Positions 39,101 to 48,996 of a DNA stretch of 64,000 nt are shown here, piece by piece. The notes beneath the pieces were generated by a model, which was given only the letters and a program-made list of their open reading frames with translations, made no database searches and was not told the DNA's origin. Source of the stretch: Parietaria judaica (taxonomy: Eukaryota; Streptophyta; Magnoliopsida; Rosales; Urticaceae). Location of the stretch: the NCBI GenBank assembly GCA_954871525.1, contig OX940863.1:10268001-10332000 (forward strand). Direction: 5' to 3'. Position numbers and translations under genes: made by a program. How positions within the stretch are numbered: position 1 is the stretch's first letter; each line of letters begins with the position of its first letter.

Positions 39101-39195
39101 CCTCGCTGCTGCAGCAGCGGTTGCGGCGGCGGAGGGTTCGGATTCGGTGGCGGAGCGTACGACGGCTGCGGAGGGAACGGCCTGAACGAGGCCAT
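36176..39195 (-). CDS. ELF7: PAF1 complex subunit PAF1 (ELF7/VIP2)
   Basis: Twelve exons on the minus strand: 39195-38462, 38373-38305, 38215-38108, 38015-37835, 37746-37670, 37565-37446, 37332-37227, 37098-37012, 36856-36788, 36691-36620, 36544-36401, 36319-36176 (1911 nt, 636 aa). The first exon encodes a Pro/Gln/Tyr-rich low-complexity tail (PPPP runs), then a charged helix (DERRARKRREFEKQRQEEK). The Paf1 domain follows with FLCKLKFRNELPDPSAQPKL, SLEKAYKPKLFVEPDLGIPL, KGVAWLVKTQYISP and SYSWVREYNWD. The end is acidic (DMDEYSQSDDELSV). Family knowledge: PAF1 is a core subunit of the nuclear PAF1 complex, which travels with RNA polymerase II and promotes H2B ubiquitination and H3K4/K36 methylation. 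In Arabidopsis, loss of this subunit causes early flowering through reduced FLC expression. All Paf1 landmarks look intact. Confidence 0.95.
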
Positions 39196-39529
39196 GCCCG
39201 ATCCTCAGAAGTATTCCCCCAGAAGCCAAAGCTTTCCCCGTTGCTACAGAAATCGAGGAACCGCGATTCCCAGCTTCGCTCCCGAAGTTCCGAAACCCTA
39301 AGATCGAGTCAGATTGAGCATCGAAGCATAGACAAGATCTGAGGCTGAGAGTCAGTAGTACGTATAAATGTACGTACCGAATCAGAGAAGGTCAACACAG
39401 CAGCAATCCAGTGAAAGCGTGACCTTGGAGAGAGAAACAAACCCTAGCTATGGCGGATTGAGAAAGAGAGAGAGAGAGAGTACAGCTGAACTCCGATACG
39501 GCGAGACCTCCGATTTCAGCTTCCCCAAT

Positions 39530-40620
39530 TTAACTACTAAGGATCAAAATGCCGTTTTGGCCGATAAATCGTTTGCCGTTATCGATGGATTAATCGTTTG
39601 CCGATGCCGTTATCGACGGAAAACCTATAAAAATTATCGTTTGCCGTTATCGAAACTTATCGAACTTATCGATGGATTAATCGTTTATCGATGGAAAACC
39701 TATAAAAAAAAATTCAAACATATTTTACACTAAAAACATAACATAAAATACTAATGTCACAAAATATAAACATAAAAGTCTCATACAAAATATAAGATAT
39801 AAGCCACAAACCAAGTCTCATACTAATGTAGCCAAACATAAACTAAGTCTCATACAAAATTACAAATACTTTACAAAATATGTAAAATAAATTATTATTT
39901 ACTTACAAAAATAAATATTTACAAGTCACCAATTATTCTTATATAAAATATGCACTGCACAATTGATTTCATTTAAAACAAGATTGAACAACTAGCTCAA
40001 TTTAACAAATTAGCTAAAAATTGTACTTTTGCCGCAATATTTTAGAAAACTTCAAAAAAAAAAAAAAATTATGCCAACCGATTATTTTTTAAATTATATA
40101 CAATTTTATAAAACAAAATTACACCAAAATATTCGAGTAACTAGCTCAAATCAACAATTTCCGAAACATACGTACTTTTGCCACAATGATATCACAATTC
40201 AGAAAAACTTCAAATTAAAAAAAAATAATTATGCAAACCGATTAGTTTTAAAATTATATACAATTTTATAAAACGAAATTACATCAAAATATTCTAGTAA
40301 CTAACTCAAATCAACAATTTCTGAAACATGTGTACTTTTGCCGCAATTATACAACAATTCGGAAAAAACCTAATGACTTTTCGTTATTTAGCGATAAGTC
40401 CTCCAGTTTTCGAAATTTAACACTTGAAAACCTAAAACGAAAAGTTGTTCACTTTCCCCCTCAAAAAATCGCGAAAACTATAAAACGAAAACGATTAAGG
40501 GAGATAACTTACCGAGAAGCCTATTTTCAGCGATAATCGAACGATTTTCGAACGAAAATCGCGATTTTCGGAACACATAGTATATTCAGAGTCTAAAACG
40601 ACATCAAATTCAAGAGAAAA
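39530..40620. repeat. transposon-derived repeat region upstream of the PAF1 and receptor-kinase genes
   Basis: 39540-39710 is full of TCGTTTGCCGTTATCGA-like words. 40500-40575 has CGATAATCGAACGATTTTCG and related words, and the centre is AT-rich with a tandem repeat (separate entry). The two GC-richer ends bracketing an AT-rich core suggest one old DNA transposon, but clear terminal inverted repeats and a target duplication were not found. Confidence 0.4.
40010..40360 (+). repeat. tandem repeat, about 150-160-bp unit
   Basis: GTACTTTTGCC starts at 40023, 40172 and 40332. Between these anchors both units carry AAACTTCAAA, an A-run, TTATGC-AACCGATTA, AATTATATACAATTTTATAAAAC, CACCAAAATATTC or CATCAAAATATTC, and CTCAAATCAACAATTTC in the same order. 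Two full units and a partial third are present. The open frames across it come from the repeat. Confidence 0.75.
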
Positions 40621-42323
40621 CGACAGCTTATAAATACGACAGTAATTTAGCTAAAAACGATATTGGGCTATAGTCAACTCTAAACCGTTGAAACATCCCC
40701 ATTGACTTTGAAACTCTAGAATGAATTAGTATGTTAATCTTGCTTTCACTGCCTGCTCTGGTTCCAATCATTATGGAAAGTCATTATGGAAAGTCTTGTC
40801 TGGATGTGTCTAAGGAGAAAATGAGCTCGTTGTTCCTATTGCTCTTCTTGTTCTCCTTTAACAATTGTTGTGCAGTTCAGAACATAACTCTGTCCCAGCA
40901 ACTATCCGAAAGCCAAACTCTGGTCTCGCCGGGCCATGTTTTCTTCGTGTCAAATAATTCCGGAGATCATCGGTATATTGGTATTTGGTATAAGGAAGTA
41001 CTTCCGCAGACCGTTGTATGGGTGGCCAACAGAGGGAATCCTCTGCGAGCTACGAATCCCGAAGCTAGTTTAAGGATCGGCGGAAATGGAAACCTTGAGC
41101 TAGTTATAGCCGGAGACGACAGTCCTCTCTGGTCAACTGATGTTGAGATCCGATCAAACAACTCGGTTGTAACGCTCTCGGACCGGGGAAACTTGGAGCT
41201 CAAGGATGGCGATTCGGGAGAGACCTTGTGGGACAGTTTCAGTCACCCGGGAGACACATTCATATTAGGTTCCCTCCTCGGAATCAATGCGAAAACCGGA
41301 GAGAACTACACCTTGACTTCATGGAAATCTGAAAACGACCCATCCGTCGGGAGCTTTACCGCCGGACTTTCAATAAGCCCGAAGCCTGCGCAGTTATTCG
41401 TCTGGAATGGATCGAATCCGTACTGGAGAAGCGGGCCGTGGAACAAATTGAAGTTCACAGGTGTTAATGCCTGGAATTCATCGTTGAGGAGTCCATTTGG
41501 GCTCGTCGAAGATGAAGAGAGAGGCACGACCCTTTTGACGACCCTTTACTCCTACTCCTACTTCGACGCCTCCGTGGACACGAATACGCATCTCCGGCCC
41601 GAAGGCAAGTTGATGGTTATGGTTGAGACAGCTGGCTCTCACGAAAGTGTCTGGCGGGAACCTGCGCACATCTGCGATGTCTATGGCTCCTGTGGACCGT
41701 CTTCGGTATGCAAATATTATGAATCTCCCATGTGTAGCTGCTTAATAGCGTTTGTGCCTAAGTCGGAACTCGAGTGGGGCAGCCAAAATTGGACGCAGGG
41801 TTGCCGGAGGCGGAAAGAGTTGGATTGCGAGAAAAACACTAGTAGCCTGAACTCGGAACAAGGAACCAGCGACATGTTTCTCAAGATTCCTAACATGAAT
41901 CTCCCTGATCATTACGAATACGAGGGGCTTCCCTCCGATGGTGGCGATTGCCAAACATGGTGTCTTAAAAATTGTTCTTGCCGAGCTTATGCTTTCGTCG
42001 AATGCATAGGGTGTTTGACCTGGTCTGAGGGTCTTATTGACCTTCAAGAGCTCGACGGTGATGATTATAATCTTTTCCTTCGTCTTGTTGCGAGAGAAAT
42101 AGGTAAAGATATTCTCAATCAAGAAAATCTGAAATAATATTTGTCCACAAATAACACTGCAAATGGAATGTGGAATGAAGTAGTACTTGTGCAGTTTTTC
42201 AGATGGTGAGCAGAAAAATAATAAGGTTATTATCATAAGCCTTGCAACAATCTCATTGCGGTTTTATGTGCCGGTCTATTCCTCTATTTGCGTTGGCGGC
42301 GGAGAGCTAAGCGGAAGAGTAAG

Positions 42324-43014
42324 CAGGGGCGGACCCAGCCACGATTGGGGTGGCTGATGTCACCCCCGGGTTGTCCGGCGGAAATTTTTACGTTAAAAAT
42401 TTAATGTTAAAATGTTCAGATTAAGTACATATTTTGTTAAGAATTTAAAATTAAAATGTTCAGATTAAGTACATATTTTAAAAATGACTTAGTGAATAGA
42501 AAAGAAACTTTGGTTCATTGGATGAAACCAATTCCAACCTCACTCATGCTCAAGGATTGAACCTTGCTACCTACCTTTTTTACACTATTTTGCTTATACT
42601 ATTTCACTGACAACTTTATTTTTGGTACAAAAAATTTTGTAACTGCATATAGATATAGCTATAGCTAGATAGTGAATCTCTTTATATATAATTATGAATA
42701 AAGGAGTTTGAGAAATTATTGTATATATGTAACAACAATGTGTCTTAATTTTTTGTTTGTTAAATTCTTTTTTGAAATTGATTGGAATATTGGATAGCTA
42801 CACATTAATAAAAAATATTATTTGAAAGCTCATTATTTATAAAAATAATAATGAGATATTCTTTCTACTCGCTATGTAATAAAAAATAATTGTCAATCTA
42901 AATTTTTTAAAAAGATATTCTCTTTGTTCGTTACCTCGTAAAAACATTTCGATATATAATTTAATATTGTCTGTGTATCATCACCCCTGACTCATAATCC
43001 TGGGTCCGCCTCTG
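42324..43014. mobile_element. non-autonomous hAT element (691 bp) at the exon 2 donor of the receptor-kinase pseudogene
   Basis: The left terminus CAGGGGCGGACCCA and the complement of the right terminus CAGAGGCGGACCCA differ at one of 14 positions. The 8-bp direct repeat AGAGTAAG flanks it (42316-42323 and 43015-43022), as expected for hAT. Without the insert the host sequence reads AAGAGTAAGTAATC, a normal GTAAGT donor. The interior is AT-rich with no transposase frame. Confidence 0.9.
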
Positions 43015-43713
43015 AGAGTAAGTAATCTTTTTATGTGTTGATCTTTCAACAGTCAGTGCAGGAATGTCTAAACTTGTCCAGTTTCTAAGCTTTACCGTAG
43101 GAGTTCGTATAAGACATTGTTTCTTAAAAATCGGGGTACGTTGCGGAAACAACAGATAAATTACATTTCAGTAAAGCAAGCGGAAAGTTGAGATCAAATC
43201 TTATGCAACATAATCTGCCGGACCTTCCTATTTTCGACTTCGAGACTCTTGAAGTCGCTATCGGTCATTTCAGCGTAAAGAATTAACTCGGCCAAGGAGG
43301 ATTTGGCCCTGTCTATAAGGTTATACCATAAGAGATATAGCAATTTATAAGTCATAAAAGTTGAAGGATTGACAAATTTTGGGACTCTTACAGGGACTAC
43401 TACAAGACGGGACGGAAATAACAGTAAAGAGACTGGCTAGTAGCTCGGGACATGGCATGAAAGAGTTCAAGAACGAGATGATATTAATATCCAAACTCCA
43501 ACACAGAAATCTGGTTAGGCTTATGGGTTATTGTATTGAGAAAACAGAGAGATTACTAGTTTACGAGTTCATGCCCAACAAAAGCTTGGAAACTTTATCT
43601 TCGGTCGGTTTCACTAAAAACCGTCTTCATTTTCTTGCGTTCTTGTATAAATGGATCATCTGCCTAACAATATTTGTTTCCTTTCACAATCAGATCCAAA
43701 AAGAAATGCAGAG

Positions 43714-44441
43714 TGTTAGGTATAATTTCTATAAAAGATGATTCACGAGAAACAAATTGAATAAAATACAGTAGCGAGTAGAATTATTGATCATATCGAC
43801 TGAAGCTTGAATTGACGAGCATCGGCTTGTCGCTTTGATCCGAAATATGTTCTTGATATCCTATAAAACAGAAAACGGTTAGCGATTCCCGAGACGCGTT
43901 GGACGCTCTCCTTAAAGCTTGATTCGCTTCCTCTACGTGCTTGAGGTTCGTTAGGCGAATAGCTTCCCATGATACAACGGGACGACCGCGAACTTCGTAG
44001 CACTTCGAAGCTCGCCGGCGAACTGAAACTCCTTGAACCCCGTTACCAAAAGACTTACGATATAAAACGATGGGAAACATGAAAATTGAATTTGCGGAGT
44101 GAAAAACTAAGAAGCAAATTCTAAGTATCTAGAGAGATTTTCGGAAGACGGTTTTTGCAATCGGTGTGTCGAAATGGCTCGAGGTCACCGTCAATTTATA
44201 GACGTCGTGGATAGACAAAGAATTGAATCATAATCAATTCCGAAACGTTTAGTATAAATTACAATTAATCCAAAACGTAATAAATTGAATTCAATATTTA
44301 TAACGGTCATAACCGTTTTACGTAACGTTCGAACGTCGGAACAAATCCCGGTAATGGGATAGAGCGTTCGTCTCGAGTGTTCGACATTTTGACCGACTCG
44401 ACGCTATCTCAATTTTATTTAACAGCAATATTTTTTCAACA
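43714..44441 (-). mobile_element. solo LTR (728 bp) inside kinase exon 5
   Basis: The element starts TGTTAGG and ends TTCAACA, so TGTT and AACA form the short terminal inverted repeat. The 5-bp target duplication CAGAG is perfect (43709-43713 and 44442-44446). Taking out the element and one copy of the duplication lets the kinase frame run on through [12 protein letters not shown] without a break. A TATAAATT word on the minus strand (44200-44193) followed by a leader-like stretch suggests the LTR lies in reverse orientation. No internal retroelement domain or second LTR is present, hence a solo LTR. Confidence 0.9.
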
Positions 44442-44891
44442 CAGAGCTCAGTTGGTTTACGCGCTTCAACATTCTAAATGGCATCGCAAGAGGGCTCGTA
44501 TATCTCCATCGCGATTCGTGTTTATGGGTGATTCATCGGGATTTGAAGGTTAGTAATATTCTCTTGGACGATAAGATGAATCCAAAAATATCGGATTTTG
44601 GATTGGTGCGCATTTTCAAAGGCACATTTGTTCTTGCAAATACCAACAGGGTTGTAGGAACTCTGTAAGTTTCTTTCTTGTTGCCCATTACTTTATTTGT
44701 TAGCGCAATTTTCTCCTTTTCTTTTCTTTGTTTTGTAATATTTTTATCCATAAACTTCCATTTTGGTAAAAAAAAAAAACTATAAAATGAGACAATTCTC
44801 TCTTCCAATCAAGAGCAGTGGCTACATGTCTCCAGAGTATGCCATGGGCGGTATTTTCTCCGAGAAATCAGACGTGTTCAGCTTCGGCGTG

Positions 44892-45782
44892 TGTTGATGT
44901 CGGATTTCGTCAAATCCATCCCTAACACAACTCGTGTCGTTTTGTCCTAAAAACGACGTAAGGTGAGAGCGAGGAGGTTCGTGGACCGATGGTCAACCAA
45001 GGAACATCCTCGAGGAGGTTCAACCCGCGACGAAGTCTGACTAGTGTAAAAGCAAACTACGATGAAACGCTCCATCATGCCTCGACGAAGAATCCTCAAG
45101 GGAGAATCCATGAAGAAAAAACTCGTCGCAACCCCCCCCCCCCCCCCGAATGACAACTGACGTGATGTGCATTTAATGACGCCCATGCCGATCCCACCTA
45201 CCCGCCGTGACCAACTGCCCTAGAATGACGCAAAGTATGGGTTAACCATGCTTTCCTCAAATCACTCCTAGGGAAGCTAGTGATTGGACGCGACAAAGGG
45301 CGGGAAAGACGTGAGAAGGCAAATAGAAGCTCTATAAAAGGCAAGTTAAGCCTCATTTGTAAAGAAAACCAAAAAGCTGAGAGGATCCAGGAAAAATGAT
45401 CCCAGATGAGAGATTCGGCCAGGAGAGAGAGGGTGGAGATTCGGCTAAGAGAAACCACCAAGAGAAACCAGAAAGAAATAAAGAAAGAAGAAAGAAAGAG
45501 AGAAAGAAGAAAGAGAACGCAAACCACATTGAACTACGTGATGACCTGATCCCGGTATACCGGGTACGTAGGCAGCCTCGCTGAAGCTGGCGAGGCGAGG
45601 CGCGGCATCAAATCATATCCTATTTTTATCATTTTCCTTTAATTGTCCAGCTATCAAACGGGAAAAACCGAGTCCTCGTCGGAAACATAATAAATCGGAG
45701 ATATTCACTGTTCATCGTCATTATCTTGTTCTTTGTGATTATCTTTGTGACTGAAAGAGGGTGGTGCAAATCGTCCTCAACA
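44892..45782 (+). mobile_element. solo LTR (891 bp) inside kinase exon 6
   Basis: The termini TGTTGA and TCAACA are perfect inverted repeats. The 5-bp duplication GCGTG is perfect (44887-44891 and 45783-45787). Taking out the insert with one duplication copy rejoins DVFSFGV to LTLEMISGR in frame. A TATA word (TATAAAAG, 45333-45340), a downstream purine-rich stretch (about 45400-45525) and a pure C run of about 17 bases near 45134 lie inside. The terminal text TGTTGATG-GGATTTC-TC resembles the reverse-oriented LTR at 46683-47375, suggesting a shared family. Confidence 0.92.
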
Positions 45783-46250
45783 GCGTGTTGACGTTAGAGA
45801 TGATTAGCGGGAGGAAGAATACGAGCTTCCATTATTACGAGCAAAATCTAAGCCTTATAGCTCACGTGAGTAATTTTCCTTCCAGATCTTATTGCTCATA
45901 TATATTTCTCCCAAATCTAAGTCTTATCCATCATGTAATACTAAAATTCTCAGGCATGGAATCTATGGAGTGAAGACAGAGCGCTAGACATGGTCGACGT
46001 CATTTTGGAGGGGTCCTATTCTCCGGAATAAGCAATCCGAAGCATTCACGTTGGGCTTCTTTGCGTGCAAGACCACGCCGGAGACCGACCAAGCATGCCG
46101 GATGTAGTTTCGATGCTAAGCAACGAGGAGGGTCGTCCCGAGCCTAAGCAGCCTCTATTTACTTTCCAAAGGCCCGCTGAATTTAAGCACCGAATCGACA
46201 CCAAAAGCTCGAAAAATGAAGCCACCGTCTCAATAATCGAAGGTCAATGA

Positions 46251-46682
46251 GGTCAAATACCTTATAATATGTTCAATGAGTTAGAAAACATACTATATAT
46301 ATGTAATAGTGTTTTGGTTGTGATTAATTAGTTGGCATTAGTTTCTATGTCTAGTTGTAAGGGTGGTTAAGCGTGTAAATTGTAAACAACATCTTTTTTC
46401 TTTTTTTTTTAATATTTAAACGTTTTAGCAACAAAAAAAAAAGATATAGTAGTCAGTGTAATGGAATAGCAAATACCAATAATATTTTTAATAAAATGCT
46501 CTCTTTTCCATACTCGGTTACTCATAAACTAGTTGATGATATAATAAGTTTATTGATCAAACCAAATTGTATGGGAACAGCAGTTAATTAAGGATAAAAA
46601 CAACAGGAAAGTGTAAAGAAGCGGTCTCGTTGTTTTCCAACGCCACGAGGGACCGAATTTGCTTCAACGACAACGTTAAATG
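46251..46682. other. 3' region of the receptor-kinase pseudogene
   Basis: AT-rich DNA continues until about 46610. Then comes a short GC-richer stretch (46615-46682) that is cut by the LTR at 46683 and resumes at 47381. What this interrupted sequence was is not recognisable. Confidence 0.4.
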
Positions 46683-47375
46683 TGTTGATGTGAATAATCA
46701 CGACCAACTGTCACAAAGTGATAGCACTCTGTTTATGATGAATAGGACGGTGGATCTTAATTATTCGAGATAAAACCCACTTCGTTGAAGAAAGTTACGA
46801 GATGACAATTTGATAAAGAGTTGATCGATAATAAGGAACTTGTATGTTTGATTGATAACCAAGCGATTACAGAGTGAAAAGCTAGTAGAATATATGGAAC
46901 GAGATGATTCTCCCTTAAGTTACTTCGTAGGCTTTATTTATAGCCTGTTTTACAACGTTTACCTCCTAGAAATTAGTAACGGCTAGTAGACTGAGCTGGT
47001 TCTCCTTTTTCTCTTCTTTTGCCACCTCGTGTAAAGTCTCGACGACGTGGTACTCGGTCTCTTTCCACGTGGAGGACTCTGGGTTTGGTCAATAAAGGGA
47101 GAAAACGCCTGATATTCTGGGCTGCTTAGTCTTCGGAAAGGCTGCTTGGTCCTCGTGGGCTTGGTCTTCGTGGGCTTGGTCTTCGGGAAGACTTGGCTCT
47201 TGTTGACTTGGCTTCGAAGTGGACTCTCGACAGACTGACCGTGCTGGGTTGCTTATTGGGCCTGCTGGTTCGTTGTGAGGCCCAACTTTCTTTAGACCCT
47301 ACGTCGTTTACGTCTTTGGGTGTAGTTTTGTCTTTCAATGTCTTTTTTCGGGGAGGATGAAATCCTGCATCAACA
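46683..47375 (-). mobile_element. solo LTR (693 bp)
   Basis: The termini TGTTGATG and CATCAACA are a perfect 8-bp inverted repeat. The 5-bp duplication AAATG is perfect (46678-46682 and 47376-47380). The minus strand carries GGCTATAAATAAAGCC (TATA at 46941-46934), so transcription of the parent element ran on the minus strand. On that strand the LTR begins TGTTGATGCAGGATTTCATC, close to the start of the LTR at 44892. No internal domain is present. Confidence 0.9.
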
Positions 47376-47380
47376 AAATG

Positions 47381-47921
47381 CGCCTTCGCTCCCTTTTTTC
47401 TGCTTTCTTAATGTTCTAGGTTTGTTGATTTTTCGACTCATAACGATCGGTTATTGGTTTTTTTGTAGATCTCACACCAAAGAATACATTTGGAATGATA
47501 TTTCTCTGTATTTATTTTTCAAGCAATAAATACGCTATGTGTTTCTGTCTATTTTTTTTTAACGAAACCATTTGTACCATTTTCAAACATGACATGCTTT
47601 AGTGGAAAACTATTTATTTAATAATTCAAAGCTCAAGCGACACGAAAGACTAAGGACAGAAGTCTAAGAAACGACACATAAGATCAAGGGACTGAAGTCT
47701 ATGAAACAGTTAAATACTAAAAAACGACATATTTCTTCGAACGTCATATGATTAAGAAACGACAGTGTAAGCTCAGAAAAATACAAAGATATAAGGAAGA
47801 CAATTATGTAATTACAATTTACATAGCAGTTAGATTTTAGAATCACACTCCATTATTATTATTATTATAATTTTTAGAACCCATATTAAAATATATAATA
47901 TGTAAAATGGGAAAACTATAA
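47381..47921. other. intergenic DNA, no gene seen
   Basis: The stretch is AT-rich. Phrases such as AACGACA recur between 47665 and 47765 at irregular spacing, a possible decayed tandem repeat. Nothing else is supported. Confidence 0.4.
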
Positions 47922-47930
47922 AAATGGAAA

Positions 47931-48402
47931 AGGTTAATGACAGCAAAAATACCTAAAGTTTGGTCAAAGAACTTCTCGTGTACCCAAAGTTTAAAAGTGG
48001 TGGTAAAAATACCCAAAGTCGCATTTGGGGAGTTGACCACTCCATTATCGTAACGCCATTAACTTACCCGTTAACTCTGGCCACGTGGACAAACGTGAGT
48101 TGCTGACATAATAATTTTTGCCACGGGAACGAGCCCACATCAGCCTCGTTTACGACAAAACAAGGAATTAAACTTCCTAATTAATACCATTTAACACAAC
48201 TAATTGATAACCCCTAATGATTACAATTAACTAAACAGATTTGCCCACGTGGCCAGAGTTAACAGGTAAGTTAACAGCGTTACGAGAATGAAGTGGTCAA
48301 CTCCCCAAATATGACTTTGGGTATTTTTGCCACCACTTTTAAACTTTGGGTACACGATGGGTTCTTTGACAAAACTTTAAGTATTTTTGCCGTCATTAAC
48401 CC
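47931..48402. mobile_element. MULE-type MITE (472 bp)
   Basis: The ends AGGTTAATGACAGCAAAAAT and the complement of the right end, GGGTTAATGACGGCAAAAAT, are matching inverted repeats that extend well over 100 bp inward (TACCCAAAGTTTAAAAGTGG, GTTGACCACT, CACGTGG). The perfect 9-bp duplication AAATGGAAA flanks it (47922-47930 and 48403-48411), the size made by Mutator-like elements. There is no coding frame. The termini resemble those of the fold-back element at 22506-24096 (GGTTAATTGCGGCAAAAAT). Confidence 0.92.
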
Positions 48403-48411
48403 AAATGGAAA

Positions 48412-48960
48412 CAAAGGAATATAACGGACTTTATATACTCAATTTTGAAACGACACAATTATGCAAAAATGTAATGGAAAATTAAATTTTAAAACGACAC
48501 AATTATGCAAAAAACTACAGTTCTGAAAATCAATTGAACAATGAGGGTGAACACCTGGATCTTCGTTATAGTATTTAATGAATAATAGACCGAATATTGT
48601 AATTTGATATATTTTATAAGGAAAATCACATTTATGGTATATTCAGTATGTATTCGGTTGTGGACGTAATATGGATATACAACAAAATTAAGTAAAAACA
48701 TTAATCAATCTAGGGATATTTGCGCAGAAAGACCCTAAGTATGTAAAAGTATGGGAAAGAAACCCATTTTATTATTTCGTGGCAAAAAGATACAAAGTTT
48801 ATAAAAATCTAGCAAAAAAGACCCTTTTTTTTGCAACATAAAGACCCTAACATTATGAAAAAAATGGCAACAAAGATCCAATCTTTTTAACGCAGCATAT
48901 AGACCCAATCTCTCAGAATGTATCATTATTTTAGTTTATCATATCTTGTTCTTATTTAAC
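48412..48960. repeat. AT-rich repeat debris
   Basis: ACGACACAATTATGCAAAAA occurs twice (about 48452 and 48494). From 48712 the words AAAGACCC, GGCAAAAAGA and CATAAAGACCC recur, in the style of MULE-like subterminal repeats similar to text at 51820-51900 and 52130-52240. No delimited element was resolved. Confidence 0.45.
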
Positions 48961-48996
48961 TGGGATATTTACGGCATAAGTACTCAAAGTTAATTA

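Larger units (their letters stand above)
40821..46250 (+). pseudogene. G-type lectin S-receptor-like Ser/Thr kinase, pseudogene
   Basis: Seven exon-equivalents: 40821-42102, 42203-42318, 43177-43319, 43394-43607, 43694-43713 plus 44447-44664, 44819-44891 plus 45788-45865, and 45954-46250. Exon 1 gives a signal peptide (MSSLFLLLFLFS), a B-lectin domain (WVANRGNPL, DRGNLEL, LWDSFSHPGDT), an S-locus glycoprotein domain (WRSGPWN), CDVYGSCGPSSVCKYYESPMC, and a PAN domain (CLKNCSCRAYAF). Exon 2 is the membrane helix, exons 3-7 the kinase ([38 protein letters not shown]). Lesions: a 1-nt frameshift in the membrane helix near 42257; an in-frame TAA at 43284-43286 just before the glycine loop; a TAA at 46029-46031 in subdomain X; a hAT element at the exon 2 splice donor (42324-43014); an LTR inside exon 5 (43714-44441); and an LTR inside exon 6 (44892-45782). 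The kinase cannot be made. Family members act at the plasma membrane in self-incompatibility-like or defence signalling. Confidence 0.93.

Noticed and set aside
38565..39342. Several plus-strand frames of 70-131 aa over the PAF1 first exon
   Set aside because: They are antisense shadows of the Pro-rich PAF1 exon 1, whose frame is supported by the conserved Paf1 domain downstream.
43784..44080. 98-aa minus-strand frame within the kinase pseudogene
   Set aside because: It is wholly contained in the reverse-oriented solo LTR 43714-44441 and has no retroelement protein motif.
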